Shown here piece after piece: positions 36,245 to 48,850 of a stretch of DNA of 64,000 nucleotides; within the stretch, counting starts at the first letter, position 1, and every line of letters starts with the position of its first letter. The notes below the pieces were generated by a model, which saw only the letters and a list, made by a program, of their open reading frames with translations, was not told the DNA's origin and ran no database searches. The translations under genes and the position numbers were made by a program. This DNA is from Nectonema munidae. Lineage: Eukaryota; Nematomorpha; Nectonematoida; Nectonematidae. The stretch covers positions 124,001 through 188,000 of the forward strand of contig JAUIRK010001037.1 in NCBI GenBank assembly GCA_030549495.1, read 5' to 3'.

Positions 36245-37314
36245 GTATTTAATTTAAAATCTCAAATGTGAAATTTGTAATAGGATGGTGTATTCTATAT
36301 TCTTCCTAGCAACTATAATTGTTTATTTCATGTTTCTTACACCTTTTGTTTTTATAGAGATTGCATTTGCGTAAAATCCCAAACAATCTAATCGAGAAAA
36401 CGATATTAAATTTAGCAATTTGACCAGCTTTTATTTTCATTTGATACTTGAAATAAAGGATCCTGTCTTTGCCCTTCTTACTAGGTTTGCTTTCAATCCT
36501 TACAGTTTTTGCTTAATTCAAAAGATTTGCACATTCATGAATAAAATGACTCTTGAATACTTTTCTAATGCGGCATATGAACGTAATGCATGTAAAACTT
36601 ACTTTTTCTTTTTTTCAATCTTTAGTTTGTATTCCTCATAACTGCAGGGCGAATGTAAAGCTTTTCACTAGTTATGAAAATGTGTCGTCCCATTTTATCT
36701 TTTTAACATCTTTCGTCTTCTCTATGGATGTGAATGGAGTTTAAACTAGAAAATGAAGAAGTGGGCGTCATAATGACATGCTAGTTGTGATTCCTCCATT
36801 TGCAGTTACGAATATTCTTGTGTTCAAACCTTTTCATCCTTTCAATAGGAATCTACTTTTAATTTTTGTTGAAACTTCTTTTAATTGCTTCACAACTAAA
36901 TCTAACTCAAGGCTTCATAATACAATTTACCCCAAAGTAAAATAAGAGAGATGTGTCATTTATTTTTGTAAGTTAACTTTTATTTTGTTTAAAAATTTGA
37001 AGTTTAAGATCCTTTTGCAAAGAACTTTTGTGTACTTTTTCAAATTTTAAGGGCATTGAATAGAAGCCAATGAAGAATGTTCTGTTGGATAATAACCATA
37101 ATAACTTTTGGTTTGACAATCATAGAGGGCTGAAAAAAATACGTGCAATATTTTGCTCACTATTAGTGAATTTTAGAACTTAAAATAGCATGAACTGCTA
37201 TTTATTTATGTCTACGCTATTGATCGCTTCTTACGCGTCAAGGTAGCCAATACGCATATTAGGTTACTTAGGATTAGTTGAGTAAGCTAAACTCAACTTT
37301 AATTAAATATTTAA

Positions 37315-37590
37315 ATAAGAAGGAAAGGATCAAATAGATTTTCAAAAGGAAACTAATTTTATTTCTCGACTAAATAAATCTACTCAATATTTCGAGCTCG
37401 CGGTCTTTATCAAGAGTGTGTGTAGGGGTGAGTATGGGGTTAAATATTTCAAAAAAGTTGATGCATTGGGTACTTATCCCTACATACACTCTTGATAAAG
37501 ACTGCAAGGTCGAGATATTGAGTAGATTTATTTAGTCGAGAAATAAAATTATTTTTCTTTTGAAAATCTATTTGATCCTTTCCTTCTTAT
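37315..37590. mobile_element. Hairpin (MITE-like) element 3
   Basis: A 276-bp near-perfect palindrome. The left arm (37315-37430) starts ATAAGAAGGAAAGGATCAAA and contains CTCGACTAAATAAATCTACT. The right arm (37474-37590) is the complement and ends GATCCTTTCCTTCTTAT. The loop is about 40 bp. Arm identity is around 90%, so it is young. TA bases lie at both edges, but a target duplication cannot be fixed. It sits inside Pax6 intron 4, between homeodomain exons, and would form a strong stem in the pre-mRNA. Confidence 0.8.
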
Positions 37591-37739
37591 TATAATGTAC
37601 ACCGATTTCGCCATATCAATTGTTAAATATTTAAACAAAAATATTGGTTGTTTTTCGGTTAATTTTTTAAATAATTTTTCCAATAAAATTCTGTCACCAA
37701 AGTGCGGATAAGCGCTTTAGACATATACACAAGGTATCG

Positions 37740-37970
37740 ATCGGGAGTCTTTGCTGAGCACTCTTTGCTCCAAGTGTAGAGGTGATTGGCTGCTGCTGTG
37801 CAGGTTCTTGCCACGCCACCTCCTTTTCGCGGGAGCGTGTGGATGATAGCGCTTATATGAAGAAGCAAAGGGCGCATGAGAGTGAGTTCACTCGCGAAGG
37901 AGAGAGAGAGAGAGAGCAAAGGGAAGCAGCAGTAGATTGGATGATTTGCAGGAAGAAGGAAGGCTAAAGC
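37740..37970. promoter_or_regulatory. GC-richer block with GA run in Pax6 intron 4
   Basis: It contains GAGGTGATTGGCTGCTGCTG, CACGCCACCTCCTTTTCGCG and a GA microsatellite at 37900-37916. The composition differs sharply from the flanks. An enhancer or GAGA-type element is possible, but nothing proves function. Confidence 0.25.
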
Positions 37971-39084
37971 CTCTTCTCGCTTGATTAAAATGTTGGAAGA
38001 GCAGCCAAGCGAACTAACTGCATTTCATTTTTGCACTAATTGGGCTTTGAAGTGGAAACATTCTCAATAACTTAGATCACTACTGTAATTCACAAACACC
38101 AATCTATAGCATCTACGCATCATGCATTTATTTGGTTGTGCATGGCGCATGCAATTCTCCACGTAGAGGAGGGAGGCATCAATGTGGTGGATTAAGCTAA
38201 TCTTTTCAATTTTTATATCAGTGGTCGCGCAAGACTAGGGGAGACAACTAACACAATAACTTCACATATACGTGTATTATGAAAAGGAAAATGTGAATTA
38301 CTTCCCTGCAGAATTGCGTGATAGAGTCCACCATGGAAATTATATAAATTTGCATTTTAAATAAAAATTATAAAGATACGCGCAGTGGCATCTAAAGTAT
38401 ATTATGGTGAAAATGGATCCCATTACAAAAATCATGAGGATGTGTGCCCAACATCTCATCCTCGGTTCAACTGTTTCAAGGCCTAAATGCTTCATTTCAC
38501 CATTGAAAACGGTTAACTTCGAAAGAAAGTAGAGTATAGTCGGAAAACAGTAAGACGAATAAAGACGGTAACTAAAGAACTACAAAAAGATTCGACTAAC
38601 GTAAGAAATATGAATGCAGTCTGCCACAAAATGACAATTAATTTTAAACGACTCTAATTCGATACACCAATTGACTTTTTTATCTCATAAAATGAGAAAC
38701 GTGAATAGAGTAAGTGGGCTTTCTTCATTTGCATTACTTTTCTTGGTTATTATAATGGGATAAGTAAGTAAGGGCATACTTTTAAGTTCTGTGTAATTAG
38801 ACTCCGAGACAATCCACCCCTACTTTGACAAAACGAATAACTAACTCACTCACTAACTAACAAAGCAACCAACGAATGAACTAATTAACAACAAACAAAC
38901 TAACTTAACAGTTTCCAACTACACATTTTCTTATTTCTTGAGATCATTTTTTACGAAAGCACACTCGGATCAAAAGAATTCCTATCCTTCTTCAATTTAT
39001 CATTCTTTTGTATAGGTAGTTTACTATTGATAAAGACATTGATAATATCACATTTCATATATTCTTACAACCTATACACTCAAT

Positions 39085-39180
39085 AAGAGCGTTCATTATA
39101 TAGACCACAGTTTCTTAAGCTTTCTACCTTAGTAGAACCCTTAAAAAATTGATTCTCTCAAGGAACCCCTGAAAAAACTT
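39085..39180. repeat. hAT terminal fragment (probable)
   Basis: CACAGTTTCTTAAGC followed by GTAGAACCCTT and CTCAAGGAACCCCTG resembles a hAT terminal region (CAGTGTTTCTCAACC...AAGGAACCCC class). No matching opposite end was found. It ends about 60 bp before the next Pax6 exon. Confidence 0.4.
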
Positions 39181-39193
39181 TCAATATATTTAG

Positions 39194-40298
<1,105 letters not shown>

Positions 40299-40552
40299 GT
40301 TTGGTTTTCCAATAGAAGAGCAAAGTGGCGCCGAGAAGAGAAGCTGAGAAGTCACAAAAAGATTGGAGAGGATGAAGTGATCTCCTATCAAAATGGAGTG
40401 AACGGCATTTCACTAAACTCAGCATACAACAACCACAACCATCTTCTCACTCACCACCACCACTCGCTTCACAACTCGCACAACAACCCCGGTAACATTG
40501 CGTCATCACATTCGGAACCGCCAATTACGAATTACATCAACGACTACTACAA
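40299..40552 (+). CDS. Pax6: Pax6 exon: homeodomain helix 3 and His/Asn-rich tail
   Basis: Starts in phase 0 with VWFSNRRAKWRREEKL (homeodomain 47-60; Trp48, Phe49, Ser50, Asn51 and Arg53 present, Ser50 as in Pax proteins). It continues with a polar tail, including a His/Asn-rich patch (NNHNHLLTHHHHSLHNSHNN), to INDYY. Two ends are possible. A donor TACAA|GTAACA after 40552 joins in phase to the exon at 41307, giving the 464-aa form. If the intron is kept, translation runs on only to AAG-TAA at 40554-40556, giving a 366-aa form ending NDYYK. I consider the spliced form primary because the next exon is open and phase-matched. Pax6 C-termini are transactivation regions in known members; here the short form would lack it. 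Confidence 0.95.
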
Positions 40553-41306
40553 GTAACAAAAATATTGTTTGATACTTTAATCTAAAAATGTTGGAAATCA
40601 CATAACTTGTATAGTTATAAAAGAAGGATTTTTAAAAATGTGTGCTTCTTCGCTAATTTTCATTTTTAACAACGTTTCTAAGTACAAAATTTTTTATTGA
40701 AGGGATATTTATTGTAAATTGTATTTACTAGCTAAGTTAAGATGATAAGTGTGGTTAGAATTTATCGAGTTTTAAGTAAAGGTATTTATCAGTGTGAACA
40801 ATTTTGTATGTCTTCTCAATTCTATTTTATCTACTTCCGATTCTCTTAGAGTTTTTGCCATTCTATTCTCTCTAAAAGAGAGAGAGAGAGAGAAAAGGCG
40901 AATAGAAGAGAGAAGTTTATATACTATAAACATATTTATTTCAAAGGATAAAGCCAATTAGTTAGTCACTTTATGGGGCATTGGTGTTATTTTAGCGTAC
41001 ACGTCTTGCATAGAGAGTGATATCAGTTGGTTGTTCAAGGCGTTGGCGTATATATCGGGAGTTGTAATTCCTCATGGAGTAGTGGTAGGCGCGACTTGGT
41101 CTGTAGATGTATATGGAGTGTAATTTTTCCAGACTCACAATATTTCTTCTTTGAAGCAGTATTCCATAAATGGCAATTCTTAGGCTGATCCTTCAACTTT
41201 GAAAAATACTTTCGTAATAAATAAATGTACATATATTAAAAATGAGTCCAAAATTATGAAATGAAAATTACATTAGAAGAAGTAAGTATTTGGTTTTGCA
41301 TTTTAG
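40553..41306 (+). other. Pax6 intron 6, retained in a possible short form
   Basis: Donor GTAACA (weak), acceptor TTGGTTTTGCATTTTAG. It contains a GA microsatellite at 40877-40893 and overlapping AATAAA signals at 41216-41225, which could polyadenylate a read-through short transcript. No other gene seen. Confidence 0.7.
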
Positions 41307-41604
41307 TTCTTTTACTGGCGTGAACAATCACTCGGTTCCAATCAGTAATAATATGGGCACCGTTTCCTCAAATACAGATTGTCAAAGAGTGGATGAAAGC
41401 CAAATTCACAGAGCCACATCGCTCGTTAGGCCTTTTGTGACTTCGCCTCCCTCAAACTGTTCCCTTGATCACGCGCTAAAGCACTTACAGTCTCCGTACA
41501 GAGCCATCAACAGCATCAATGACAATGGAGCTTATTTCCCGAGTTTTGTATCTAATAACAATAACTCATACAACGCGGGTACTACTAATATCTTTACCTG
41601 TTGA
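41307..41604 (+). CDS. Pax6: Pax6 last coding exon (C-terminal region)
   Basis: Begins after TTTTGCATTTTAG with one base that completes an Asn codon (AA|T), then SFTGVNNHSVPISNNMGT, ATSLVRPFVTSPPSNCSLDH and ALKHLQSPYRAINSIND, ending NIFTC-stop at 41602-41604. The composition is rich in Ser, Thr, Asn and Pro, as in the transactivation region of Pax6 proteins. The SFTG start resembles the SSFTSGS stretch of vertebrate Pax6, and no further identity was seen. It is phase-compatible with the previous exon and more GC-rich than the flanks, which supports a real exon. An independent gene is unlikely because the frame has no ATG near its start. Confidence 0.85.
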
Positions 41605-41890
41605 CATTTTTATAAAATATATGATTAGGATAAATCTATATTAATTACGAATAATTGTTTTAAGTCTTCATTTTTGACTCTATGATGAAATAATGTTGAC
41701 ATTATTGAACAATTTCTTTACAACAAGAAGCATTTTTCTATATGCACACATCTTTAGTTTCAAAAAGAAAATGAGCTTATTCAAAAATTATTATTATTAT
41801 TATAATTGATGCATAAAAGAAGACGTAGTAAGTATATTATATATATATATAATTTGTAGGACAATAAAAAGTTTATTCTACATTGAAAAT
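41605..41890 (+). terminator. Pax6: Pax6 3' UTR with poly(A) signal
   Basis: AT-rich UTR after the stop codon. A canonical AATAAA is at 41863-41868, followed by T-rich sequence. An AT microsatellite lies at 41836-41850. Other distal signals may be used. Confidence 0.55.
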
Positions 41891-44800
41891 GATCTATCTA
41901 TACCGGTTGAAGTTCCTTGAAAATATAATTCTATGTCTAATATTTGATAAATTTAAAAACTTTGAGATTAACAGTTGGCAAAATTTTAAAATTTTTGAGT
42001 GAAAAATTTGTCATCGAAAAGAAATACAAATTCTAATGTTTTGGTTTGTTAATGCAAACTTTATTATAAAATGATTGGTTCATTTTTATTGGCATAAAAT
42101 AATCTAAAAATGAGTGGTTAGTCTTGCGCAAAAAATGTAGACTTTTGAATCACTTAGTTTACATGTCCTTTTGACTCTGAAAAATCCTTTTGAAGGGACT
42201 TCTTTTCTTTATTAAATATGTAAACCAAAATTACATTAAAAATGAGCGAGCATGTTAAGTTCTTTTGTAATCATGAAGAGTATATAATAGCAGAGTTTAT
42301 AAGATTAAAAGAGAACAAGAACTATACAGTTGTTTAGTGCTTTTCTTGATTCAAAATGATTATGATTATTAATAATTCTTTACTTCTTAAGTATACAAAA
42401 TGATGGACTTCAATCAAAGTAGTATTGATCAGTGCCAAATGTTAAATGTTCCTTCAAGGCTATACCAACATTCAAGTGCGTACTAATTAACATAATCCTA
42501 TTTCAATCCACCTTCCCACATATGTTATATTTCAATATTTTGCTTCTTATTCAACACACGACTTGGTCCTCCTTCAGTTCCTGTTTACAAGGTAGCGTTG
42601 CTTTGATGCCTTCATCCACAAAAGTATTATGATGATTTTGATCGAAGATTTTGGAAAATGAGGTTTGCGTATTCTTTCAACCCACAGATTTATTCGATAT
42701 TTTTATCTCATTCCACCTGTAAATACCCCATGTTTCATGCATAAGATGTATTTATTCAATGAGCTATAACCAATTTTCCTCATTTTAAGTGAAATTATAA
42801 TACATCTAAAAACATTATTATCATCAACATCATCTGTTTCAATTTTAAAATTTGTATGAATAAACCTTTTATATATTTATATTTTTACAGTTTACACACG
42901 TAGTCTCAATACCAGTCTGTAGGGTAACATATGTTCATTGTTAATGGATTAAAACACCTTTTTATAACAGTAAAATTTCTGATAGGTAGGGGTCTTTATT
43001 GCGTTTATACTTTGGAATAATTAATTTAATATTAAGCCAATTCAGTGTCATAAAATGTGACAAGAAAAATACGATATGACAAAAATAAGCTTAAAGCATT
43101 TTTATTCTAAATATTTTAAATTGTTTACACATTTCTGAGAACTAGTTAACATACGTTTATTATTTTTACTACCTCAATAAATTTTACGAATTTTATTTGT
43201 TTATATGAATCAGCGGGAAAGATCTGAAAAGTGCTTGGACGAGCGGTTTTATTAAAATATTTGATAAAGCTGAGCAAGTTTAAAAGATTCAATCAAATCC
43301 TAAAAATTTTATGAATTCTTGCTCTGTTAAGGAAACAAAAAGCGTGAATAATATTTGTTAAATAGCATAATACTTTATTTTAAGCTAACAAGATAAGTTG
43401 TATTTGATTTTTATGTGATCATTTTAAAAAATATTTCTTATTTGTCTTGAAAATTAAAAACTTACCAGAAATAATTACCAGATTAATTGTAAGAATATTT
43501 TATAAAAAAAATTTTACATTAAGTTCACCTTTTTCCACTCTAAGATCGTCTTTTTTACTTCAATCCTTATTTTTTCCTTTAAATTTAATCTTTTTATTTT
43601 TTATTTTTTTACAAACTGAAAACCAAACTTTGTAATTTATATACAGAATGATTTAGTAAACTATCCTTGTATTTTGCAGAATAGAGTTTGCGGTTGAATA
43701 CTTAAAGGATAGAAATTTTGCTCCTTTAAAATAGCTAATCTATCAACTTTTACCATTCGTAAAAATTCCAACTTTTGAAAGTGTCTTTATACATTGAATG
43801 AAGGCAAAAGTAACAACTTGCTCTAACATAAGTCGATTTAGTGTTTTTAATCGAAGCGATATGAATGCGTAGTAATGTGTAAATTACAATCTTCTTTAAA
43901 ATTATAAAGAGCTCTTGAATTTTTTTAATTTATACGGTATTATATCAGCAAAGCAAAGAAAAAATTTAAGTAAAAAATGGTGATTATAAAAGTAAAAAAT
44001 TAACTTAAAGTAAAAATCGCGAACTTAAGTATAAATAATATATCAAAGATCTGTAACAACACACAGTGAAGTCAAAACCGTAAAGTTCTGAAGTAAAATA
44101 AGTTAAGATGGTTAGGTCTAAGTATAAGTAAGGAAAAAATAAAAAATGTTTGTGTCTTGAGAAATTAAAAATTCTTCAATCTCCTCAAGAGTGATGTGCT
44201 TCTTTTATACATTCATAGGGGATTGGGAGTAACAACTCAACAGGATCATGCATGAAAATGACATCGAGTAAAATGGGATTGCATTTTCTTGTATTTTCAT
44301 AGGATGCCTAGCCTATCTGGATATGCGATTTTTGGCTGTATACTTTCGCTCGGCTTGATTGACAACGCATTCTTCTTGTACCTCTTTTGTAAAGTCCATG
44401 AAGCGTTTAAAATGCAAAAATTGTGAATTAAAAAATTTGTGAATACGATTAGTATTGTGATGTTAAAAAATAATATTGACAAAGTCGTGACTGGAAACAA
44501 AACATTTTCACATTATTCCAGAATGCAAGATATTTTATGATTGATCTGGAATTTGCAAATGTAATAATGCATTAAATGTTTAATTTATTTACTATAATTG
44601 AGTTATAGTTGGCAGCAATTATATTTCAAAATTTCTCACATCGCAAAATTTCCTCACGAATCCAATTACTTCACAGCCTAACAAACTAAAATACTTATGC
44701 CTCAATTAACAATAAGGACGAGCATTAAAATGAACCAAACATGCAAAACATGGTCATTCGTCAATGAAATGTCAATCAGGAATAATGCTGGGATCAGAGG

Positions 44801-46650
44801 ATAAGACATGCAGTATAACGCAGATAGACGACAACAATGCAAATTAAGAACAATAATAAAGTTTAATAATAGGATTACGTTATGCTAGTGCTATGCCCAT
44901 ATATAATAAATATAAAAGTAATTTCTTGGGTAAAGGTATTGATAATGTGGAGACGGCAACATTCTACTAATATAGCACAGCTTGTTAATTATATTATCTT
45001 CCATTTAGACATTAGATAATAGTACTTGTCGGATGATATCTCAAATAAATCAATATATAAACGCTTATACACTTCCTGCTTTATCAAATATTTAATTAAA
45101 AACATTGTTTAATAGGATTAAGGGAACGTTTTTTGTGTATATATCATGCAATAACAATTTCATTCACTTTAACAATGTTGTTTGTTAATAAAAAGGCATT
45201 TCAGTGATTAAATCAAGCACTTGCACAAGTGTTTTATTCATTTTTTCAAAATAAACGCTTCACAAATCTTCTCTTCAATGCAAGGATTCATTCAGCAAAA
45301 ATTATGAACAACGCAGTGTCTGTTAGATCGTACACTTTTCACCATCTTTCTTTTGTTTTTATGCAACCCTGACCCCAACCGCGCCCCTGTGAAACGTCTT
45401 ACAGGAAACACTTTGAATTCGCATCTCCTCTCTCCCAAATACAAATCTGGATACCCACTTCTTGAATCGCCATATTGTGAATCACATCTTTCTGCTCCAC
45501 TATATTGAAATCATACCCGAAATTATAGGAATATTTTAAAAGTATTAGGATTTATCACTATGCGAAACTTTATATTTCATTAATATATGAAAACCTAGTA
45601 CAACTGGTCTATGAGAAGCTAAATTTTGAGGATGGTCTTTTTTAAATGTTTGGAAGCCCAAGCCCACTTCTCCCTAAGGCCTTGTTACTTTGTCAACTTA
45701 TTTTTTATCATTGCTTGGAGTTTGAGTAAAATGAATTAGATGACATTGACAAAGCATAAAAATCGTAAAGATCTTACTATTACAACTAAAAATTGGCAAA
45801 ACATAAAAATCGTAAAGATGCTACTATAACAACCAAAAATTGAAGCAAACTCCGTATCAATCTATCAAAGACTTCTACACTCTAAAACGAAATTTCAAAA
45901 AATAAATATAAAGTTAACCGATTTCATCCCATCGTCCGTTTAAACAGACATAGGCGATTTGTTAATTTTAGGGTACTTTTATATCAAATGAATCCATCTT
46001 GTCTACTTTAAGCCTTCGGGCCTAAAATATGGAAAAATATCCTAAATTTTAGAGAGTGTGTACCGATAACGCTGATTCAAGGAAATTATATCATCTCTTC
46101 AAAAAAGTTATTTAAATTAGATGGCGTTGTAGTACAATCCACAAAATGAGTTCTACAGCTTCTTTTATGTGTAGGTATTTCAAATTTTCCTTCATTCCAC
46201 AGAATGATAGTAGAGAATAAGCAAAGTAACTCCAACCACTCTCCCTTTTTTCAGAAAGTGCCTTAAAATTTGGCAATAACCACAAACTGTTTACTTTAAA
46301 AAAAAATGAACCTTTTCAATAGAAAAAAATCGAAAAATTTACAGGATATCACAAAATATGAAAAATAAATAATAAAATAATTACCGGGTTAAACGACAAA
46401 AATAAAAAATTAAAGTTAGAGTTAGTAAGTTTGATAAATTGTTTTGAAAAGTGTCATTAAAAATTTCATGAAAGCCTAAAATTCAATGAAAATGGGACTG
46501 GGTGTGAAGAAAAATGAATGAATGCGAAGTTAAGAATTTAAAAAGGAGTCCATTTCGTTGCTTGTTTTTTTTAATCCTTTTATAACAAATAAATAGCAGT
46601 CAAGGCTCACTGCAAACAAATCAAGCTCGTCTAAAATGGTCGGAACTTGG
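41891..46650. other. AT-rich intergenic stretch
   Basis: No ORF with family resemblance over 4.7 kb. A 48-bp tandem duplication at 45749-45842 (unit with CATAAAAATCGTAAAGAT) is the only structure noted. It is presumably 3' flank of Pax6, possibly with extended UTR. Confidence 0.45.
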
Positions 46651-46671
46651 GTTGAGATTAGATAGTAGTTA

Positions 46672-47872
46672 GCCGATTCACAGGCCTGCAAAATTTAAAT
46701 TTTTCGAGTTGTTTTAATAATTTTATTAGTTCTTATATCATTTTAGTATGCTGAATCCGAAAATAATAATGATTATTCCCTAACACGTAAGAGTTTTTCA
46801 TAAATTTAACAAATCTACATAAAACACAAAAAAAAAAGGAAATTTGAAATATCAGAAAATTTCAAAATTCATTATTAATGAAAAAAACAAAAACAAATAA
46901 AGTTAAAAAATAATAGTTTTTCAAACAATATAAAGTAAACTAATTTTTTTATCATTTTGTAAAGAAAACTAAGCAGATGGTATTGAAGCCTGTAGTCATT
47001 CCGTTTTGTCTCCTTGTGAAGCATCCAACAGTAGTCAGCTAACATGTTTGCATTCCATCTTCCTTGATACCTTTTCTCCATCTCTTTTATATCCAATCTC
47101 TCAGCTTGCTCCTCGCTTACGTCTCCTAAATTTTTAGGAAAACGATCAAGATGGGCATGTAGAAAAGAAAATTTGAGGAATCATTTTCCAGCATCTCTTT
47201 CACAATTTTTTAGTAACCTGGACTTTTATGATTTCCCAAAAAAATCTCAACGACTTTTTTGAAACAAATTTTGTTTCAAAATTTTGATCTGTCATCAACT
47301 TTCTTATGTCAGATGCGACAAAAACTCCCTCTTCCATTTTTGCCTGAGAGAGGCCAGAAAACTTTTTAATCAAATAAGAAAAAGCCCCACTTTCAAGAGG
47401 CAATGCTCTTACGAAATGCTTTATAAGTCCTAACTTAATGTGAGGTAAAAAACATGGAAATTTTGTGTATCCTGGCTGTTGCCCCAACAACATACATAAA
47501 ATTTTAAATGGCCACAAATCTTCCAGTAGTTTCTTTCATAGTTAATTATATTTAAAAGTGAAGCAAAATTTTGACCAAAACATTTTCTTAAATAAAGTAG
47601 GATAAAAAAGCTTTCTAAAGATGGCGATCCCAGGAAAACGATGTACCTTTACCTAAAAGATTTTTCGATTTAAGTCTTTAACCTAAAAGTTCCGCTGACT
47701 CTTTTGATAAACCCAAATCCAGTACCAGATCATTAAGTTCACATTGATTGAACACTTGAGGTTTGTTACTTTCATTTTCAATAGAACTATCATGGTCAAC
47801 ATTGCTGGAAGATTTATCACCAGAACTCAATTCTATATCATTCAAACTTTTTGGAGGTGAAGGAATGGAATA
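46672..47872 (-). pseudogene. Broken copy of a multicopy arthropod protein family
   Basis: Minus-strand pieces follow the order of a family I recall as repeated uncharacterised proteins in arthropods and other invertebrates. The order is QCELNDLVLDLGLSKESAEL, NYERNYWKICGHLK, LLGQQPGYTKFPCFL, HIKLGLIKHFVRALP, FSGLSQAKMEEGVFVASDIR, FLHAHLDRFPKNLGDVSEEQ and DIKEMEKRYQGRWNANMLAD-YCW. Several frame changes and internal losses break it. Its role is unknown. Its multicopy nature suggests a mobile or mobilised gene. A 21-bp perfect direct repeat (starting GTTGAGATTAGATAG) lies at 46651-46671 and 47873-47893, just outside the coding remains, consistent with insertion as a unit; no poly(A) tail was seen. 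Confidence 0.75.
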
Positions 47873-47893
47873 GTTGAGATTAGATAGTAGTTA

Positions 47894-48270
47894 AGTGATT
47901 ATTAACTGGTGAATAATGCGGACTAATTCACCATAACCGTATCCTAATTCATTGGTTAATTCAACTAGCAAAACCTTTAACAAAACATAATATCAAATCA
48001 AAAGTGTTGTTATACTATGTCTTGTTTAATTATATCATATTTTTTTAAAAAGAGCATGCTATAACCTTATTTTCATGGTCGGGTACTTGTAATTATGTTC
48101 TAATAAAATTGTGATTGTTTTTTTGCGATTTCTTTACGAAAGATTCTGGAATCTTATGTATATCTTTGTACTCAAAATTTTAGGCAAATTGAACGGTTAA
48201 TGGATCGGTTAAGAGATAGTAGGCAATAAATTAACCGATTAACGAAAACATGGTTAATTACCATCACTAG
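47894..48270. mobile_element. hAT-like MITE (probable)
   Basis: The right end reads AACCGATTAACGAAAACATG then GTTAATTACCATCACTAG, typical of hAT families with TAGTGATGG ends. The left end AGTGATTATTAACTGGTGAA is a poor inverted partner. Internally there are many GTTAA/TTAAC words. No transposase. Confidence 0.4.
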
Positions 48271-48540
48271 TTGGGATTTACAAAAATGCACACAAATTAA
48301 TCTCCCTCAAGTTGCTTTAAAATCTTTCACGGTCGTTCTTTGCCTGAATATGGCAATATTAAGCCATCTTTTTTCGCTTGTTTAAATTTCCACAGTATCT
48401 TGGCATGACATTATTTCAGTAAATAAATCACATTTCATAACTATGACATTTCTAGACCCAGCCATGAAGGAGGTCTATGGAAGAAACGACCCCAAAATAA
48501 ACTTCAATAATTAATTTAAGTAAGAAAACATGTCAGTGAT
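48271..48540. other. AT-rich, no gene seen
   Basis: Nothing recognisable. Confidence 0.4.
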
Positions 48541-48544
48541 TCAC

Positions 48545-48850
48545 ACAAAATGCCGACAGACATAATGTCGATACTTTCAGACAAAATGCTCATAGTTTCA
48601 ATGTCAACATTTCTTCAAATGTGACATAATGTTTAACGCAAATATTGCACTTGACTGATTTAAGGTGATAACTAAAGGATAAATAGTAAAATAGTAAGGG
48701 AAGCAAGAGTAGCAAAACAATAAAAAAATTTTAATCAAAAATATGCCTTACACGATTTGTCAACATTTTGTCTGTCGACATTATGACCGTTGACGTCAAA
48801 ACTGTGGACATTTTGTCCATCGGCTTTTTGTTCACCGGCTTTTTGTCTGT
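48545..48850. mobile_element. MITE with ACAAAATG/GTCGAC subterminal arrays
   Basis: The left part carries ACAAAATGCCGACAGACATA, then CAGACAAAATG and ATGTCAACATTT. The right part carries the complements in several units (ACATTTTGTCCATCGGC, TTTTTGTCTGT, GTCAACATTTTGTCTGTCG). Unequal arrays of short units of about 15-20 bp in opposite orientation frame an AT-rich core of about 130 bp. No coding capacity; superfamily unknown. Confidence 0.6.
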
